A stretch of DNA of 64,000 nucleotides from Candidatus Lokiarchaeota archaeon. Lineage in GTDB: Archaea > Asgardarchaeota > Thorarchaeia > Thorarchaeales > Thorarchaeaceae. Location of the stretch: contig WJIL01000016.1 of NCBI GenBank assembly GCA_014730275.1, positions 1 to 64,000 of the forward strand, in the 5' to 3' direction. How positions within the stretch are numbered: the first letter of the stretch is position 1; each line of letters starts with the position of its first letter. This document shows positions 52,391-62,063 of the stretch, in pieces. A model generated the notes under the pieces. The model searched no databases. It was given only the letters and a program-made list of their open reading frames with translations, and was not told the DNA's origin. Both the position numbers and the translations under genes were made by a program.

Positions 52391-53367
52391 ACATAAAACC
52401 GCTGCTAGAAGATGCAGACTCAATTCTTGTCATAGGCCATCAGAACGCGGATCCTGACGCTGTTGCATCAGTCATTGCTTTTAGTGAACTCTATCGAACT
52501 GTAAACCCTGCTGGAGCCTCTGTTCTGGCTTGTACTGACATCAGCCGGCTATCACAACAGGTTCTCGATACATTTGCCCCTGACATCAAAATTGTCAAAG
52601 AGCCTGACCTCGAACCGGCCCTCGTTGTACTTGTTGATACAAACAGTCGAGAACAAGTTGGTGGTAAGCTCAAGAACTACTTGAACAACCCCTCACAAAC
52701 GCTTGTCATTGACCACCACGAACCGAATCCAGAAATTGAGGAACTGGCATCGCATGTCATTCAGGAACCAGATTGCTCTTCGACTTGTGAGCTGCTTCTT
52801 AGTATATTCAATGATATGGGACTTCAACCCTCGAAAACAGCAGCTAATCTTCTTCTTACAGGCCTCCTTTTTGATACACGGCGTTTCTTCTACACCGACA
52901 AAAAGACCCTCTTGGCAGCCACTGATTTGATAGAAGCAGGTGCTGACTACGAATCATGTGTGACCTCTCTTATCATACGGCCAGAACGGTCTGAACGGAT
53001 TGCACGATTGAAGGCAGCTCAGCGCACAAAAATCCACAAAATAGATGAATGGATTGTCGTTACGTCTGTGATAGGTGCGTTTGAGGCAAGTTCTTGTCGG
53101 GGCTTGATTAGTCTTGGTGCAGATGTAGCCATTGCAGGTGGCCAACAGGGAGAAGATTCCGTAAGATTGAGTTCAAGGTCAACAAAGGATTTCTATAATG
53201 AAACCGGTATCAATCTTGGCAGTGATGTCATGGAACCTGTGGGTGAAATCATTGGCGGAAAAGGTGGTGGACACCCCAATGCCGCAGGAGCAAATGGAAA
53301 AGGAAACCTCAAGAAGGCGCTAAATAAGTCGGTAGAACTAATTAAGAAGGCAATACATGCCAGGTAG
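52387..53367 (+). CDS. DHH/DHHA1 family phosphoesterase
   Basis: This is a 326-residue metal-dependent phosphoesterase. The DHH domain shows GHQNADPDAVAS (about 17-28), VLVDTNSREQ and the DHH motif in VIDHHEPN. The DHHA1 domain has the glycine-rich GGKGGGHPNAAGA near 295. Relatives include RecJ-like nucleases and nano-RNases; archaeal members in this operon position have not been given one agreed substrate. It starts at GTG 52387 overlapping the DUF3194 stop. Confidence 0.88.
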   Translation: MNIKPLLEDADSILVIGHQNADPDAVASVIAFSELYRTVNPAGASVLACTDISRLSQQVLDTFAPDIKIVKEPDLEPALVVLVDTNSREQVGGKLKNYLNNPSQTLVIDHHEPNPEIEELASHVIQEPDCSSTCELLLSIFNDMGLQPSKTAANLLLTGLLFDTRRFFYTDKKTLLAATDLIEAGADYESCVTSLIIRPERSERIARLKAAQRTKIHKIDEWIVVTSVIGAFEASSCRGLISLGADVAIAGGQQGEDSVRLSSRSTKDFYNETGINLGSDVMEPVGEIIGGKGGGHPNAAGANGKGNLKKALNKSVELIKKAIHAR

Positions 53368-53392
53368 AACAACGGGAAGAGGACTGTTCCGA

Positions 53393-54235
53393 ATGCCGAT
53401 CATAGAGTTTGCTGACTTCAGCTTCAGATACTTGGGTTCAGAGGCTCTGGCATTGCGTAGAGTTTCTCTCAGTATTGAGGAAGGAGAATACGTCCTTGTT
53501 TCTGGTCCTTCAGGATGTGGAAAAACGACATTTTGCAGAGCAATAAACGGTCTTGTTCCGCATTTTCATCGTGGATATTTATCAGGAGACGTCTTTATTG
53601 CATCTGAAAATACGAAGGAAACTTCCGTAGCCGACCTTGCAAGAACTGCGGGAATGGTGTTTCAAAACCCTAGCAATCAGTTAGTGACCTTGAACGTTGA
53701 AAAAGAATTGGCTTTTGGACCGGAGAACCTGGGTATTCCCCCTCCTGAGATTCGAAAGAAAGTTGATGAGATGATTGCTCTTCTTGACCTTGAACATCTA
53801 CGTGAAAAACACCCACATGAGATGTCAGGTGGCGAACAGCAAGCTGTAGCATTAGCTGCAACACTTGCTCTGGAACCCGATATACTCATTGCTGATGAAC
53901 CTACTTCTAATCTGGATCCGAGAAGTGCAGAACGTATTCTTGGCATAATCTCATCGCTAAACGAGAAAGGCATGACAGTTGTCTTGGTAGAGCATCGATT
54001 GGATCTCGTTTCAAATGATGCAACTAGGCTGCTTCTCATGAAAGATGGTGAGGTTGTTGCAGATGGCTCCCCACGAGAGGTACTTGTGTCTGAAATCTGC
54101 GAAGAGATTGGTGTTGGGATTCCGAAGGTTGTCCAAGTCTACAAGAATCTACGAAATCATGGAATCGATTTAGGTAGAGTACCCCTGAGTGGAGATGAGT
54201 TGGCACAATTGGCAAAGGAGGCACATGTTCCATGA
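53393..54235 (+). CDS. ecfA1: ECF transporter ATPase A1
   Basis: This is a 280-residue ABC ATPase of the energy-coupling-factor type. Walker A is GPSGCGKTT (near 40), the signature MSGGEQQAVALAATLAL, and Walker B ILIADEPTSNLDP. ATG 53393 is preferred over ATG 53357, which overlaps the DHH gene and adds residues without similarity; AAGAGGA lies 9 nt upstream. It overlaps ecfA2 by ATGA. Confidence 0.86.
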   Translation: MPIIEFADFSFRYLGSEALALRRVSLSIEEGEYVLVSGPSGCGKTTFCRAINGLVPHFHRGYLSGDVFIASENTKETSVADLARTAGMVFQNPSNQLVTLNVEKELAFGPENLGIPPPEIRKKVDEMIALLDLEHLREKHPHEMSGGEQQAVALAATLALEPDILIADEPTSNLDPRSAERILGIISSLNEKGMTVVLVEHRLDLVSNDATRLLLMKDGEVVADGSPREVLVSEICEEIGVGIPKVVQVYKNLRNHGIDLGRVPLSGDELAQLAKEAHVP

Positions 54236-55056
54236 TACTGTTGGATGATGTATATTATGCCTATGACGGCATCTACACAGCTCTAAAGGGTATATCTCTT
54301 GAGATAGACGCGGGAGAACGTGTTGCCATAATGGGAGAAAACGGGGCTGGTAAGACAACTCTGCTTAAACACCTGAATGGTTTGCTTCGTCCACAGAAAG
54401 GAAATGTGTATTTGAATGGTGAGAGCACGTCCAAGAAATCCGTAGCCGAACTATCAAAGAAAGTTGGTTTGGTGTGGCAGAATCCAGACCTCCAGCTCTT
54501 TCTGAACAGTGTTGAGAAGGAGGTCCTGTTTGGGTTGAAGAATATGGGTTTGGATGAGACAGAATCTCACGCCCGCTGCGATGCGACATTGGAACAGCTA
54601 TACTTGACACATCTCCGTGAACGTTCGCCATTTTCACTGTCGGGCGGTGAGCGAAAGCGGGTGGCACTAGCATCAATTCTAGCAATTGAACCTCAGATTC
54701 TTGCTCTTGATGAACCCACAATTGGACAGGACGCGCGGCAGAAAGAGAGACTGGCCAAGCTGATTATCGGCTTGAATAACAAAGGCAAGACAGTCATCGT
54801 AGTGACCCATGATACCGAATTCGTTATCGAGTATTTCCCCCGAACCATTGCAATGGCGGACGGCAGAATCATTGCGGATGGCTCCACCAGTTCTGTATTG
54901 AGCAACTCTAAGGTTTTGGAACACTGTTCACTTACTCCTCCTGAGATGACTAAAGCCGCCAACGCTTTGAACTCAATATTCGATGAAGTTCCTAGTCGTC
55001 TAACTCAAGTTCCTGAGGTTGAAGGGGCATTGCTGAGATTATTGGGAGGTGTCTGA
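54232..55056 (+). CDS. ecfA2: ECF transporter ATPase A2
   Basis: This 274-residue second ATPase has Walker A GENGAGKTT, signature LSGGERKRVALASILA, Walker B ILALDEPTIG and the switch His in VTHDTEF. With EcfA1 and EcfT it makes the energising module of an ECF vitamin or metal transporter. No substrate-binding S component is adjacent, so this is probably a shared (group II type) module. Confidence 0.86.
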   Translation: MILLDDVYYAYDGIYTALKGISLEIDAGERVAIMGENGAGKTTLLKHLNGLLRPQKGNVYLNGESTSKKSVAELSKKVGLVWQNPDLQLFLNSVEKEVLFGLKNMGLDETESHARCDATLEQLYLTHLRERSPFSLSGGERKRVALASILAIEPQILALDEPTIGQDARQKERLAKLIIGLNNKGKTVIVVTHDTEFVIEYFPRTIAMADGRIIADGSTSSVLSNSKVLEHCSLTPPEMTKAANALNSIFDEVPSRLTQVPEVEGALLRLLGGV

Positions 55057-55057
55057 A

Positions 55058-55831
55058 TTGGCTTCGATGCTAGATATTTTCCAATACACGAAGAAAGACA
55101 CTCCTGTCCACAGACTTGATCCCCGATCCAAAATGATTCTCTCCATTTGTCTTTCTGCAATATCTCTCATGTTCCTCAACATTCTCCCTCTTCTAATACT
55201 CATTATTGCATTATTGCCCATCATTGCTGCGGCTAAATCGTTCAGAAGATGGGGCAGAAGTATGCGTGGTCTCATGGTGCTTGTGCTATTCATTGTTGTA
55301 TTCAACACACTCCTTTCAGCGGTGGACAATCCTTTCTCTCGTTCACTCGCTTTAGCCGTTAGACTTGTTGCTCTGATGACTTCCTTCTCTGTGTTTTTTC
55401 TAACTGTACATCCTGACGAGCTATCTCAGGCGCTCATTCAGATGCATGTGAAATTCGAGTTTGCTTTCGCTATGAGTATGGCAATGCGATACGTTCCAAC
55501 GCTTACACAGGAAGCCTATGCCATAATGGACGCTCAGAGGGCTAGAGGTGTTGAACTTGACAAAGGAAACATCATTACTCGGATTAAAAACATCGTACCG
55601 ATAATTGTCCCCCTCATTATCGTATCCATCAGAAGAGCTCTTTCAATAGCCGAGAGTATGGAATCTAGAGCCTTTGGGGCATCCGAGAACCGTACATACT
55701 TGGAGCATCTGGCTTTCGATGCTCGAGATTGGGCTGTTTCAGTCCTTTCTCTTTTCCTTTTAGTTACTGCCCTATACTTCAGATTTGTTGCTGGTTTGCC
55801 AGAGTGGTTGCTCTGGGCTCTCCCATTCTGA
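55058..55831 (+). CDS. ecfT: ECF transporter transmembrane subunit T
   Basis: This is a 257-residue membrane protein with about five to six helices. TTG 55058 is favoured because GGGAGG (55044-55049) lies 8 nt upstream; GTG 55049 is the alternative. The two Ala-Arg-Gly type coupling motifs are seen as MDAQRARGVELDKG and AESMESRAFGAS, which grip the ATPases. It starts 1 base after the ecfA2 stop. Confidence 0.85.
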   Translation: MASMLDIFQYTKKDTPVHRLDPRSKMILSICLSAISLMFLNILPLLILIIALLPIIAAAKSFRRWGRSMRGLMVLVLFIVVFNTLLSAVDNPFSRSLALAVRLVALMTSFSVFFLTVHPDELSQALIQMHVKFEFAFAMSMAMRYVPTLTQEAYAIMDAQRARGVELDKGNIITRIKNIVPIIVPLIIVSIRRALSIAESMESRAFGASENRTYLEHLAFDARDWAVSVLSLFLLVTALYFRFVAGLPEWLLWALPF

Positions 55832-55849
55832 TTATCTGCTAAGCGGAGG

Positions 55850-57253
55850 ATGCTAGATGGTGTACCAAAGTCTATTACTCCTCTGTCCTCATTCTCTTCC
55901 GAGTTGGATTGCTTGATTTCAGAAGGAAGAATAACGCGCCTCAACGATATGGATCTCAATTCCGGGAAGTATGTTCTTTACTGGATGCAGCGGTCTCAAC
56001 GTTCCTCGAATAATCATGCGCTAGAATACGCTATTCATAAGGCAAACTCGCTTGAAGTTCCACTAGTGGTTTACTTCGGTCTCACCCCTGATTATCCTGA
56101 AGGGAATATTCGGCATTACCACTTCATGCTCGAAGGTTTACAGGAAACACAACAAAACCTCAGATCTAGGGGCATTGATATGATTGTGCGAATTGAGCCG
56201 CCCTTTGTAGGAGTCGTGGCAATGGCTGAAGAATCTCGTATGCTTGTAACTGATTGTGGATACCTGAGACATCATAGGCGTTGGCGCCAACAGGTATCCT
56301 CACGAATCAAGTGTCCCATGATTCAAGTGGAGACGGATGCAGTAGTTCCAGTGCGAGTCACTTCGCCAAAGGAGGAATACGCAGCTCGTACTATTCGACC
56401 GAAGATTCACAAGCATCTGGATGAATACTTGATGCCTGTTGAAGAAACCAAAATCAATTCCGAGATTTATACGCCTGATATCTCTTCAGTAGATTTAGAC
56501 AACTTGAACTCTATTGAATCCCGCTTGAATGTTGACGAATCAGTTGATATCTGTAGAGACTTAAGAGGAGGCACCAAACGAGCAAAGGCACGGCTTCAGG
56601 ATTTCATCAGGACCAAGCTTGATGACTACGATGAACTACGTAACGATCCGTCGAAAGACTACTTGTCAAACATGAGTCCATATCTCCATTTTGGGCAAAT
56701 CTCACCTCTATACATCGCGTTGAGGATAACTGAATCTGGTCGCACAGGAACTGATAGCTATCTGGAAGAGCTAATTGTCCGTCGTGAACTCACTCTCAAT
56801 TTCTGCTTCTATAATCAGGAATACGATTCGTTGAATTGCCTTCCTGACTGGGCAAGGACCACACTTCACAAACATCGTGACGATTCCCGTGAATACGTTT
56901 ACACAATGAATGAGTTTGAGCATGCTGAAACACATGATGACTACTGGAATGCTGCCCAACAGGACATGGTTGATACTGGCAAAATGCACGGGTACATGCG
57001 TATGTATTGGTCAAAGAAAATTCTCGAGTGGACTGAGAACCCAGAGGCAGCCCATGCTATTGCGCTTTCATTGAATAACAAATATGAGCTGGATGGACGG
57101 GATCCAAATGGCTTCACAGGAGTTGCATGGTGCTTTGGCAAGCATGACCGTGCTTGGAAAGAGCGACCTATATACGGCAAGGTCAGGTATATGAGCGCCA
57201 ATGGACTAGAACGGAAATTCGACATTGAGCAGTATGTTCATCAGCATGTTTGA
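55850..57253 (+). CDS. Class II CPD photolyase
   Basis: This 467-residue DNA repair flavoprotein uses blue light to split cyclobutane pyrimidine dimers. The class II C-terminus is clear: MRMYWSKKILEWT, LNNKYELDGRDPNGF, GVAWCFGKHDRAWKERPI and GKVRYMS. The N-terminal half has YWMQRSQRSSNNHALEYAI, also class II. The start at ATG 55850 adds about 40 residues before the homologous part; MDLNSGKYVLYW near residue 34 is another possible start. A light repair enzyme implies past or present exposure to light. Confidence 0.9.
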   Translation: MLDGVPKSITPLSSFSSELDCLISEGRITRLNDMDLNSGKYVLYWMQRSQRSSNNHALEYAIHKANSLEVPLVVYFGLTPDYPEGNIRHYHFMLEGLQETQQNLRSRGIDMIVRIEPPFVGVVAMAEESRMLVTDCGYLRHHRRWRQQVSSRIKCPMIQVETDAVVPVRVTSPKEEYAARTIRPKIHKHLDEYLMPVEETKINSEIYTPDISSVDLDNLNSIESRLNVDESVDICRDLRGGTKRAKARLQDFIRTKLDDYDELRNDPSKDYLSNMSPYLHFGQISPLYIALRITESGRTGTDSYLEELIVRRELTLNFCFYNQEYDSLNCLPDWARTTLHKHRDDSREYVYTMNEFEHAETHDDYWNAAQQDMVDTGKMHGYMRMYWSKKILEWTENPEAAHAIALSLNNKYELDGRDPNGFTGVAWCFGKHDRAWKERPIYGKVRYMSANGLERKFDIEQYVHQHV

Positions 57254-57361
57254 ACTTGGTTACTAGAACCATCATCTAACTGCTAAACTATATCGCCATA
57301 CTATTTATGAACCAAAAAGCTATACCATATGCAGGGCAGAATGGAATGTTGGTGATTGTTC

Positions 57362-57943
57362 ATGATTGATTTGCTGGACAAGATTCCGATGAGGTCGCAG
57401 TACACTGTGGAACAGTTCTTGGAGGACTTGAAAAAAGTTGAACCGACACCAGGTACTGTCCATAGAATTGGTGCTGAACTCATATACTACGAATGGACAT
57501 GCTGCAAGAGAGTTCGGGGAGAGGATGACTCGCTTACAAAGGAATTCAATGAACTCCTTGACTTCTTCGAAGAAGGGTATGAGGAGAAGCTCATTAAAGG
57601 CGAATTGACCGAAAATGAAGAGACCCCTACATCGGTCATTGACAATCTCATCGATCAGCTATCATCAGAACTAGCAAACACGACAATTGGACGATCTGCC
57701 GATTACATCTACGACTTGCTTGTAGCCACGCACGAGGCTCGTCAGGATGAACTTGAAGAGTACTCCAAACTTGAAGAAGTTGTTAGGAACGAAGTTGAGG
57801 AACATCCCGAAGATCCTGATGCCTGGAATGAGTTGCGCCTTGTTCTTTGGGTTCTGGGTAAATATGATTCTGCCAAAAAAGCCATGAAGAACGCCCGTAA
57901 ACTTGGCTGGGACGCAGAGACATCAGAAATTGTTGCCCTATAG
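57362..57943 (+). CDS. TPR-like hypothetical protein
   Basis: This is a 193-residue acidic soluble protein. The last 50 residues resemble a tetratricopeptide unit (EVEEHPEDPDAWNELRLVLW, then a GKYDSAKKAMKNARKLG helix). The N-terminal 130 residues are helical and unrecognised. ATG 57362 or TTG 57356 can start it. No close neighbours on the same strand. Confidence 0.65.
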   Translation: MIDLLDKIPMRSQYTVEQFLEDLKKVEPTPGTVHRIGAELIYYEWTCCKRVRGEDDSLTKEFNELLDFFEEGYEEKLIKGELTENEETPTSVIDNLIDQLSSELANTTIGRSADYIYDLLVATHEARQDELEEYSKLEEVVRNEVEEHPEDPDAWNELRLVLWVLGKYDSAKKAMKNARKLGWDAETSEIVAL

Positions 57944-58015
57944 TTGTATGTAAAGAGGCTCTGACCTAACCAATCATAGGATATGTTATCCTAAGAATCT
58001 ATTTGGTTCTACGAC

Positions 58016-58372
58016 TCAACAGTTGATATCTGGCAAGTCGTGCAGAAAAGCTTGAAACTCCAAATCACGACCTTCTGGATCCTTAGCGAACCACTGGTAG
58101 ATTCTGTATTTCTGGTTCTTTTGTGGCTCTGTTTCCGCGATGTCTCTCAGCTTCTCATACATATCATCTACTTTTTCTGTTGTATCATAGTAGAACGTTA
58201 TCATACCCTCGGTTTCTGCCTTTTCCCGCTGACAGAAACCCAATAGGAGATTATCATAACTGAGAATGGTGCAACCAGGCTGCTCGAGCCAGATATTCAT
58301 GCCAATGCGTTCTTCGTAGAATTCCTCTATTTCGCTAAGCCGTTCTGTTCGGAAGAAGACAATACCGCCCAT
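58016..58372 (-). CDS. VOC (glyoxalase/bleomycin-resistance) family protein
   Basis: This is a 118-residue single-module vicinal oxygen chelate protein. The pattern FFRTERLSEIEEFYEERIGM at the start and FAKDPEGRDLEFQAFL at the end is the usual beta-alpha-beta frame with a metal Glu near the C-terminus. The substrate is unknown. It lies 12 bases downstream of urocanase in the same orientation, so co-transcription is likely. Confidence 0.78.
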   Translation of the reverse strand: MGGIVFFRTERLSEIEEFYEERIGMNIWLEQPGCTILSYDNLLLGFCQREKAETEGMITFYYDTTEKVDDMYEKLRDIAETEPQKNQKYRIYQWFAKDPEGRDLEFQAFLHDLPDINC

Positions 58373-58384
58373 ATCATACTCTCC

Positions 58385-60412
58385 TTATTCATTGAGCTCC
58401 TTTTGTACGAGCTTCTCGACCAGCCCTTCTTCCGGTACATAGGGTATTGTAATTTGCCCCGCCCCGGCTGAAGATTTGTTCCAGTCAATTGCAGTTTCAA
58501 TTGCATGTGGGTTACGTGCCCAAGCTCTGCGGGCGATGCCGCCCGTAACGTCCCAGTCTATTGCAGATTGTATGATTTTGTCTACTCTCTCACTACCATC
58601 GAGCACTAGACCGAAGCCTCCGTTGATTGCCTTTCCTGTACCAACCCCTCCCCCATTTGAGAGCACACACATTGTCATACCTCTAGCTGCGTTTCCTGCC
58701 CAGCTTTGGTGTGCCATGTCACTGGTAATCCTACTTCCATCGTAGATATTTGATGTCTCTCTGAATGGAGAGTCTGTGGCGCCTGTATCATGATGATCAC
58801 GGCCGAGCATAACTGGTCCTATCTCGCCCTTTCTAACCAGCTCATTGAATTTTAGTGCGATTTCTTGGCGTCCTTCACCATCGGCATACAGGATTCGGGC
58901 TTGGGATCCAACAACTAGGTCATTATCATCAGCGTCCCGTATCCAGATGTAATTATCACGGTCTTGTCCTCTGCGTTCTGGGTCAATACAGGACATTGCC
59001 GCTTTATCCGTCTTGAGAAGGTCTTCGTGCTTCTCGCTGAGACAAACCCACCGGAAAGGCCCATAGCCATAATCAAAGCATACTGGACCCATGATATCTT
59101 CAACATAAGATGGGAAGATGAAACCTTCACTGGTATCTTGGCTATTCTTGGCAATTTCTTTGACGCCCGCATCAAAAACTGCCTTCATGAAACTGTTCCC
59201 ATAATCCCAGAAGTGAGTGCCACGCTCGGTCATCGTTTTTATGTATTCGAACTGTTTTCTAAGCGACTCGTCAACTAACTCCTTGAACTTGCTACGATTG
59301 TTCTTGAGGAGTTTTCTTCCTTCATCAAAAGATAATCCTTCCGGAGTATATCCGCCCTCATACACCGCATGACAAGAAGTTTGATCTGAAGCCAATTCCA
59401 CGTTGATACCGTTTTCGACTACATATCTCCACAAATCAACAATATTGCCGTAGTATCCAATTGATATCGCTTCTTTCTTCTTGCGATACTCCTCAACCCA
59501 GCTGAATACTTCATCTAGGTCATCAGACCACTTGGATAACCAGCCTTGCTCGCTGCGGGTCTCAATTCTGCTCTTGTCGACTTCCGCGATGACACCGATA
59601 CCCCCAGCTATCTCTACTGCCTTCGCCTGAGCACCGCTCATACCACCAAGGCCAGACGAAATATACAATTTACCGGCCAAATCTTGATCCTCTGGGACTC
59701 CAAGATACATTCGCCCTGCATTGAGAAGGGTGATGTATGTACCATGGACTATCCCCTGCGGTCCTATGTACATCCAACCTCCAGCTGTCATCTGACCGTA
59801 ATTCGCCACACCCATTTCAGTAGCCCAATGGAAGTCCTCGGGTGTATCAAACATGCCAACCATGAGACCATTAGTCAGAATTGCTCGTGGGGCGTTCCGA
59901 TGTGAAGGGAAAAGACCGACTGGATGTCCCGAACTGACTACAAGTGTCTGCTCCTCAGTCATGTTCTCTAGGTATTTTTTGATAAGCCGGTACTGCAGCC
60001 AATTCTGGCACACCTGTCCAGATTCCCCGTAAGTAACAAGCTCGTAGGGATATAGGGCCACATCGAAATCCAGATTATTGTCGATCATCACTTGGATTGC
60101 ACGAGCTTCAAGGATACCCTTGTATTCTTCTACTGGTTTTGCCTTTATCTCACCTGGTGGTCTGTATCGATAGGCATAGATTCTCCCACGAGTCCGTAGT
60201 TCCTCAAGGAACTCTGGAGCAAGTGTTTCATGTAGACTATCAGGCACATATCGTAGAGCATTCTTCAAGGCAGTGACTGTATCTTTGTACTTGAGATCAT
60301 ATCCTCGATTAGGGGCCCGTCGAATATGGGGATCAAAATCTGGGTATTCTGGAAGGTCATCTGACAACTTAATCTTCATCGCATCTGAGCCATCAAATTG
60401 CAAAGGCTTCAC
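58385..60412 (-). CDS. hutU: Urocanate hydratase, long form
   Basis: This 675-residue enzyme of histidine breakdown converts urocanate to imidazolone propionate with tightly bound NAD. Motifs: YGESGQVCQNWLQYRLI, SSGHPVGLFPSH, ANYGQMTAGGWMYIGPQG, SSGLGGMSGAQ and GRDHHDTGATDSPFRET. Bacterial HutU is about 555 residues; this is about 120 longer, near the size of animal urocanases, with a long N-terminal region. The start is GTG 60412 or ATG 60379. No other histidine-degradation gene is in the window. Confidence 0.93.
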   Translation of the reverse strand: MKPLQFDGSDAMKIKLSDDLPEYPDFDPHIRRAPNRGYDLKYKDTVTALKNALRYVPDSLHETLAPEFLEELRTRGRIYAYRYRPPGEIKAKPVEEYKGILEARAIQVMIDNNLDFDVALYPYELVTYGESGQVCQNWLQYRLIKKYLENMTEEQTLVVSSGHPVGLFPSHRNAPRAILTNGLMVGMFDTPEDFHWATEMGVANYGQMTAGGWMYIGPQGIVHGTYITLLNAGRMYLGVPEDQDLAGKLYISSGLGGMSGAQAKAVEIAGGIGVIAEVDKSRIETRSEQGWLSKWSDDLDEVFSWVEEYRKKKEAISIGYYGNIVDLWRYVVENGINVELASDQTSCHAVYEGGYTPEGLSFDEGRKLLKNNRSKFKELVDESLRKQFEYIKTMTERGTHFWDYGNSFMKAVFDAGVKEIAKNSQDTSEGFIFPSYVEDIMGPVCFDYGYGPFRWVCLSEKHEDLLKTDKAAMSCIDPERRGQDRDNYIWIRDADDNDLVVGSQARILYADGEGRQEIALKFNELVRKGEIGPVMLGRDHHDTGATDSPFRETSNIYDGSRITSDMAHQSWAGNAARGMTMCVLSNGGGVGTGKAINGGFGLVLDGSERVDKIIQSAIDWDVTGGIARRAWARNPHAIETAIDWNKSSAGAGQITIPYVPEEGLVEKLVQKELNE

Positions 60413-60526
60413 CTTTCCGTTTGGTACTCATCGTTCAACCGTCATAAAGGCTCTGTTCTGAATTTTCAGAAAAAACATTTTGTTACACGTGTTCTAATAC
60501 CAAGAACTCTCGCTATTCTGTCGGGC

Positions 60527-60542
60527 TTTAACAATAGTTAAA
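60527..60542. promoter_or_regulatory. Inverted repeat over promoter of sugar dehydrogenase gene
   Basis: TTTAAC-AATA-GTTAAA is a perfect inverted repeat 34 bases before the ATG at 60576, overlapping the TATA-like GTTAAAAA. It is in the divergent region with hutU. Confidence 0.4.
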
Positions 60543-60575
60543 AACACACCTCTCCAACTATAGACTGATATAACT

Positions 60576-61904
60576 ATGTTATTGAACAGACAATTGACGT
60601 ACATATTCTTCTTACTCTTCTTATTCAGCCCAGTTTTCATATCAAACAACGTAGCTACTCCAGTGGAACCGTCCAACGAACAACTGGATCTCGAGCTGGA
60701 GCTGGCATTTCCCAATCTCTCATTTCAACAGCCACTAGGATTGGTACATGCCAATGACGGAACAAATCGGCTATTTGTTGTTGAGAAGCGAGGCGTAATC
60801 TACGTCTTTGAGAACTCTCCCACTACACAATCCGCCGAAATCTTTCTGGATATATCCGCCCGTGTGAGAGACGATGGCTATGAAGAGGGTCTTCTTGGCC
60901 TTGCTTTCCATCCCGACTATGAGAGCAACGGGTATTTCTACGTTGATTACACAGCTTCGAATCCCCGACGAACCGTTGTTTCACGGTTTTCCGTAAGCCC
61001 AGCAGACGAGAATTCAGCTGACTCTACCTCTGAACAGGTGATACTTGAAGTTGAACAACCGTATTCAAACCATAACGGAGGTCAGCTTGCATTTGGTCCA
61101 GATGGCCTGCTCTACATAGCTTTGGGTGATGGGGGAGACGCTGGTGATCCACATGAACATGGGCAGAACAAGTCCACCCTGCTTGGATCTATCCTACGAA
61201 TCTCTGTTGATGAGACTTCTGACGGCAAGAACTATGCAATCCCTGAGGATAACCCGTTTGCTGGAAGCTCCACCGAGGGGGCTGATGAAATCTTCGCCTA
61301 TGGCTTCCGCAATCCTTGGCGTTTCAGCTGGGACTATGATACAGAGAGTCTATGGGCTGGAGATGTCGGACAGAGCAGTGTTGAGGAAATAGACATTGTT
61401 GAAAATGGTAAGAACTATGGTTGGAATATCAAGGAGGGTGACAGCTGTTACAGTCCCCCTAGTGGCTGTTCTGATGAGGGTCTTACTGACCCTGTATGGA
61501 CGTACGGCCATGATGTGGGAGTTTCAATAACTGGTGGTTTCGTATATAGAGGAAACCGAATACCAGAGCTATCTGGAAAATACATCTATGGGGATTTTGG
61601 CACGGGAAAGATTTGGTCGCTAGAGTACAATGATACAAGTTCCTCGAATAACACAGAGATAGCAGATACGACGTTCTCCATATCATCCTTTGGTGTAGAC
61701 GCTGACGAAAACCTCTACATTGTAGATTTCGGAGGCCAAATCTACCAGTTTACCTCTACTACTACTACCACTACTACCGAGCCCACTACCACACCAACTA
61801 CAACCCCACCTTTCCCAAGTGAACTGCAAATCTATGTCATAACAGCGGGCCTAGGTATCGTGGTACTAGCCGGTATTGCCTATTGGTACTACCGTGTACG
61901 CTAA
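60576..61904 (+). CDS. Secreted PQQ-type sugar dehydrogenase-like protein with stalk and anchor
   Basis: This is a 442-residue protein. A signal peptide (about 1-25, LTYIFFLLFLFSPVFISNN) leads to a six-bladed propeller of the soluble glucose/sorbosone dehydrogenase family: EGLLGLAFHPDYESNGYFYV, NHNGGQLAFGPDGLLYIALG with catalytic-type His, YGFRNPWRFSWD, and GGFVYRGNRIPELSGKYIYG. Near 390-415 is a Thr-rich stalk, then a C-terminal membrane helix. It would oxidise sugars outside the cell if PQQ is available; without PQQ synthesis evidence, activity is uncertain. Confidence 0.87.
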   Translation: MLLNRQLTYIFFLLFLFSPVFISNNVATPVEPSNEQLDLELELAFPNLSFQQPLGLVHANDGTNRLFVVEKRGVIYVFENSPTTQSAEIFLDISARVRDDGYEEGLLGLAFHPDYESNGYFYVDYTASNPRRTVVSRFSVSPADENSADSTSEQVILEVEQPYSNHNGGQLAFGPDGLLYIALGDGGDAGDPHEHGQNKSTLLGSILRISVDETSDGKNYAIPEDNPFAGSSTEGADEIFAYGFRNPWRFSWDYDTESLWAGDVGQSSVEEIDIVENGKNYGWNIKEGDSCYSPPSGCSDEGLTDPVWTYGHDVGVSITGGFVYRGNRIPELSGKYIYGDFGTGKIWSLEYNDTSSSNNTEIADTTFSISSFGVDADENLYIVDFGGQIYQFTSTTTTTTTEPTTTPTTTPPFPSELQIYVITAGLGIVVLAGIAYWYYRVR

Positions 61905-62063
61905 AGATAATGTGTGGCTAATGAAATTGCCACAGATCGCTACGAGAGTGGCTCTGCCGTTCTCGTTTCGGTCTCCATATCTGAAGATTGTTCTGTTTCC
62001 AAAGCATAATTAGGATAATCCGCACAATAATAGATGAACCCAGTAACGAGGCGATGATCTATA

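Noticed and set aside
53393-55831. ECF module considered as a nickel/cobalt (NikMNQO) transporter feeding the hydrogenase
   Set aside because: No M or N component and no S component is adjacent, and the T and A subunits do not reveal the substrate.
61757-61807. Repeated act/acc triplets, looked at as a possible repeat array
   Set aside because: They simply encode the Thr-rich stalk of the surface protein; there are no spacers, so this is not a CRISPR or regulatory repeat. The same holds for 19816-19861.
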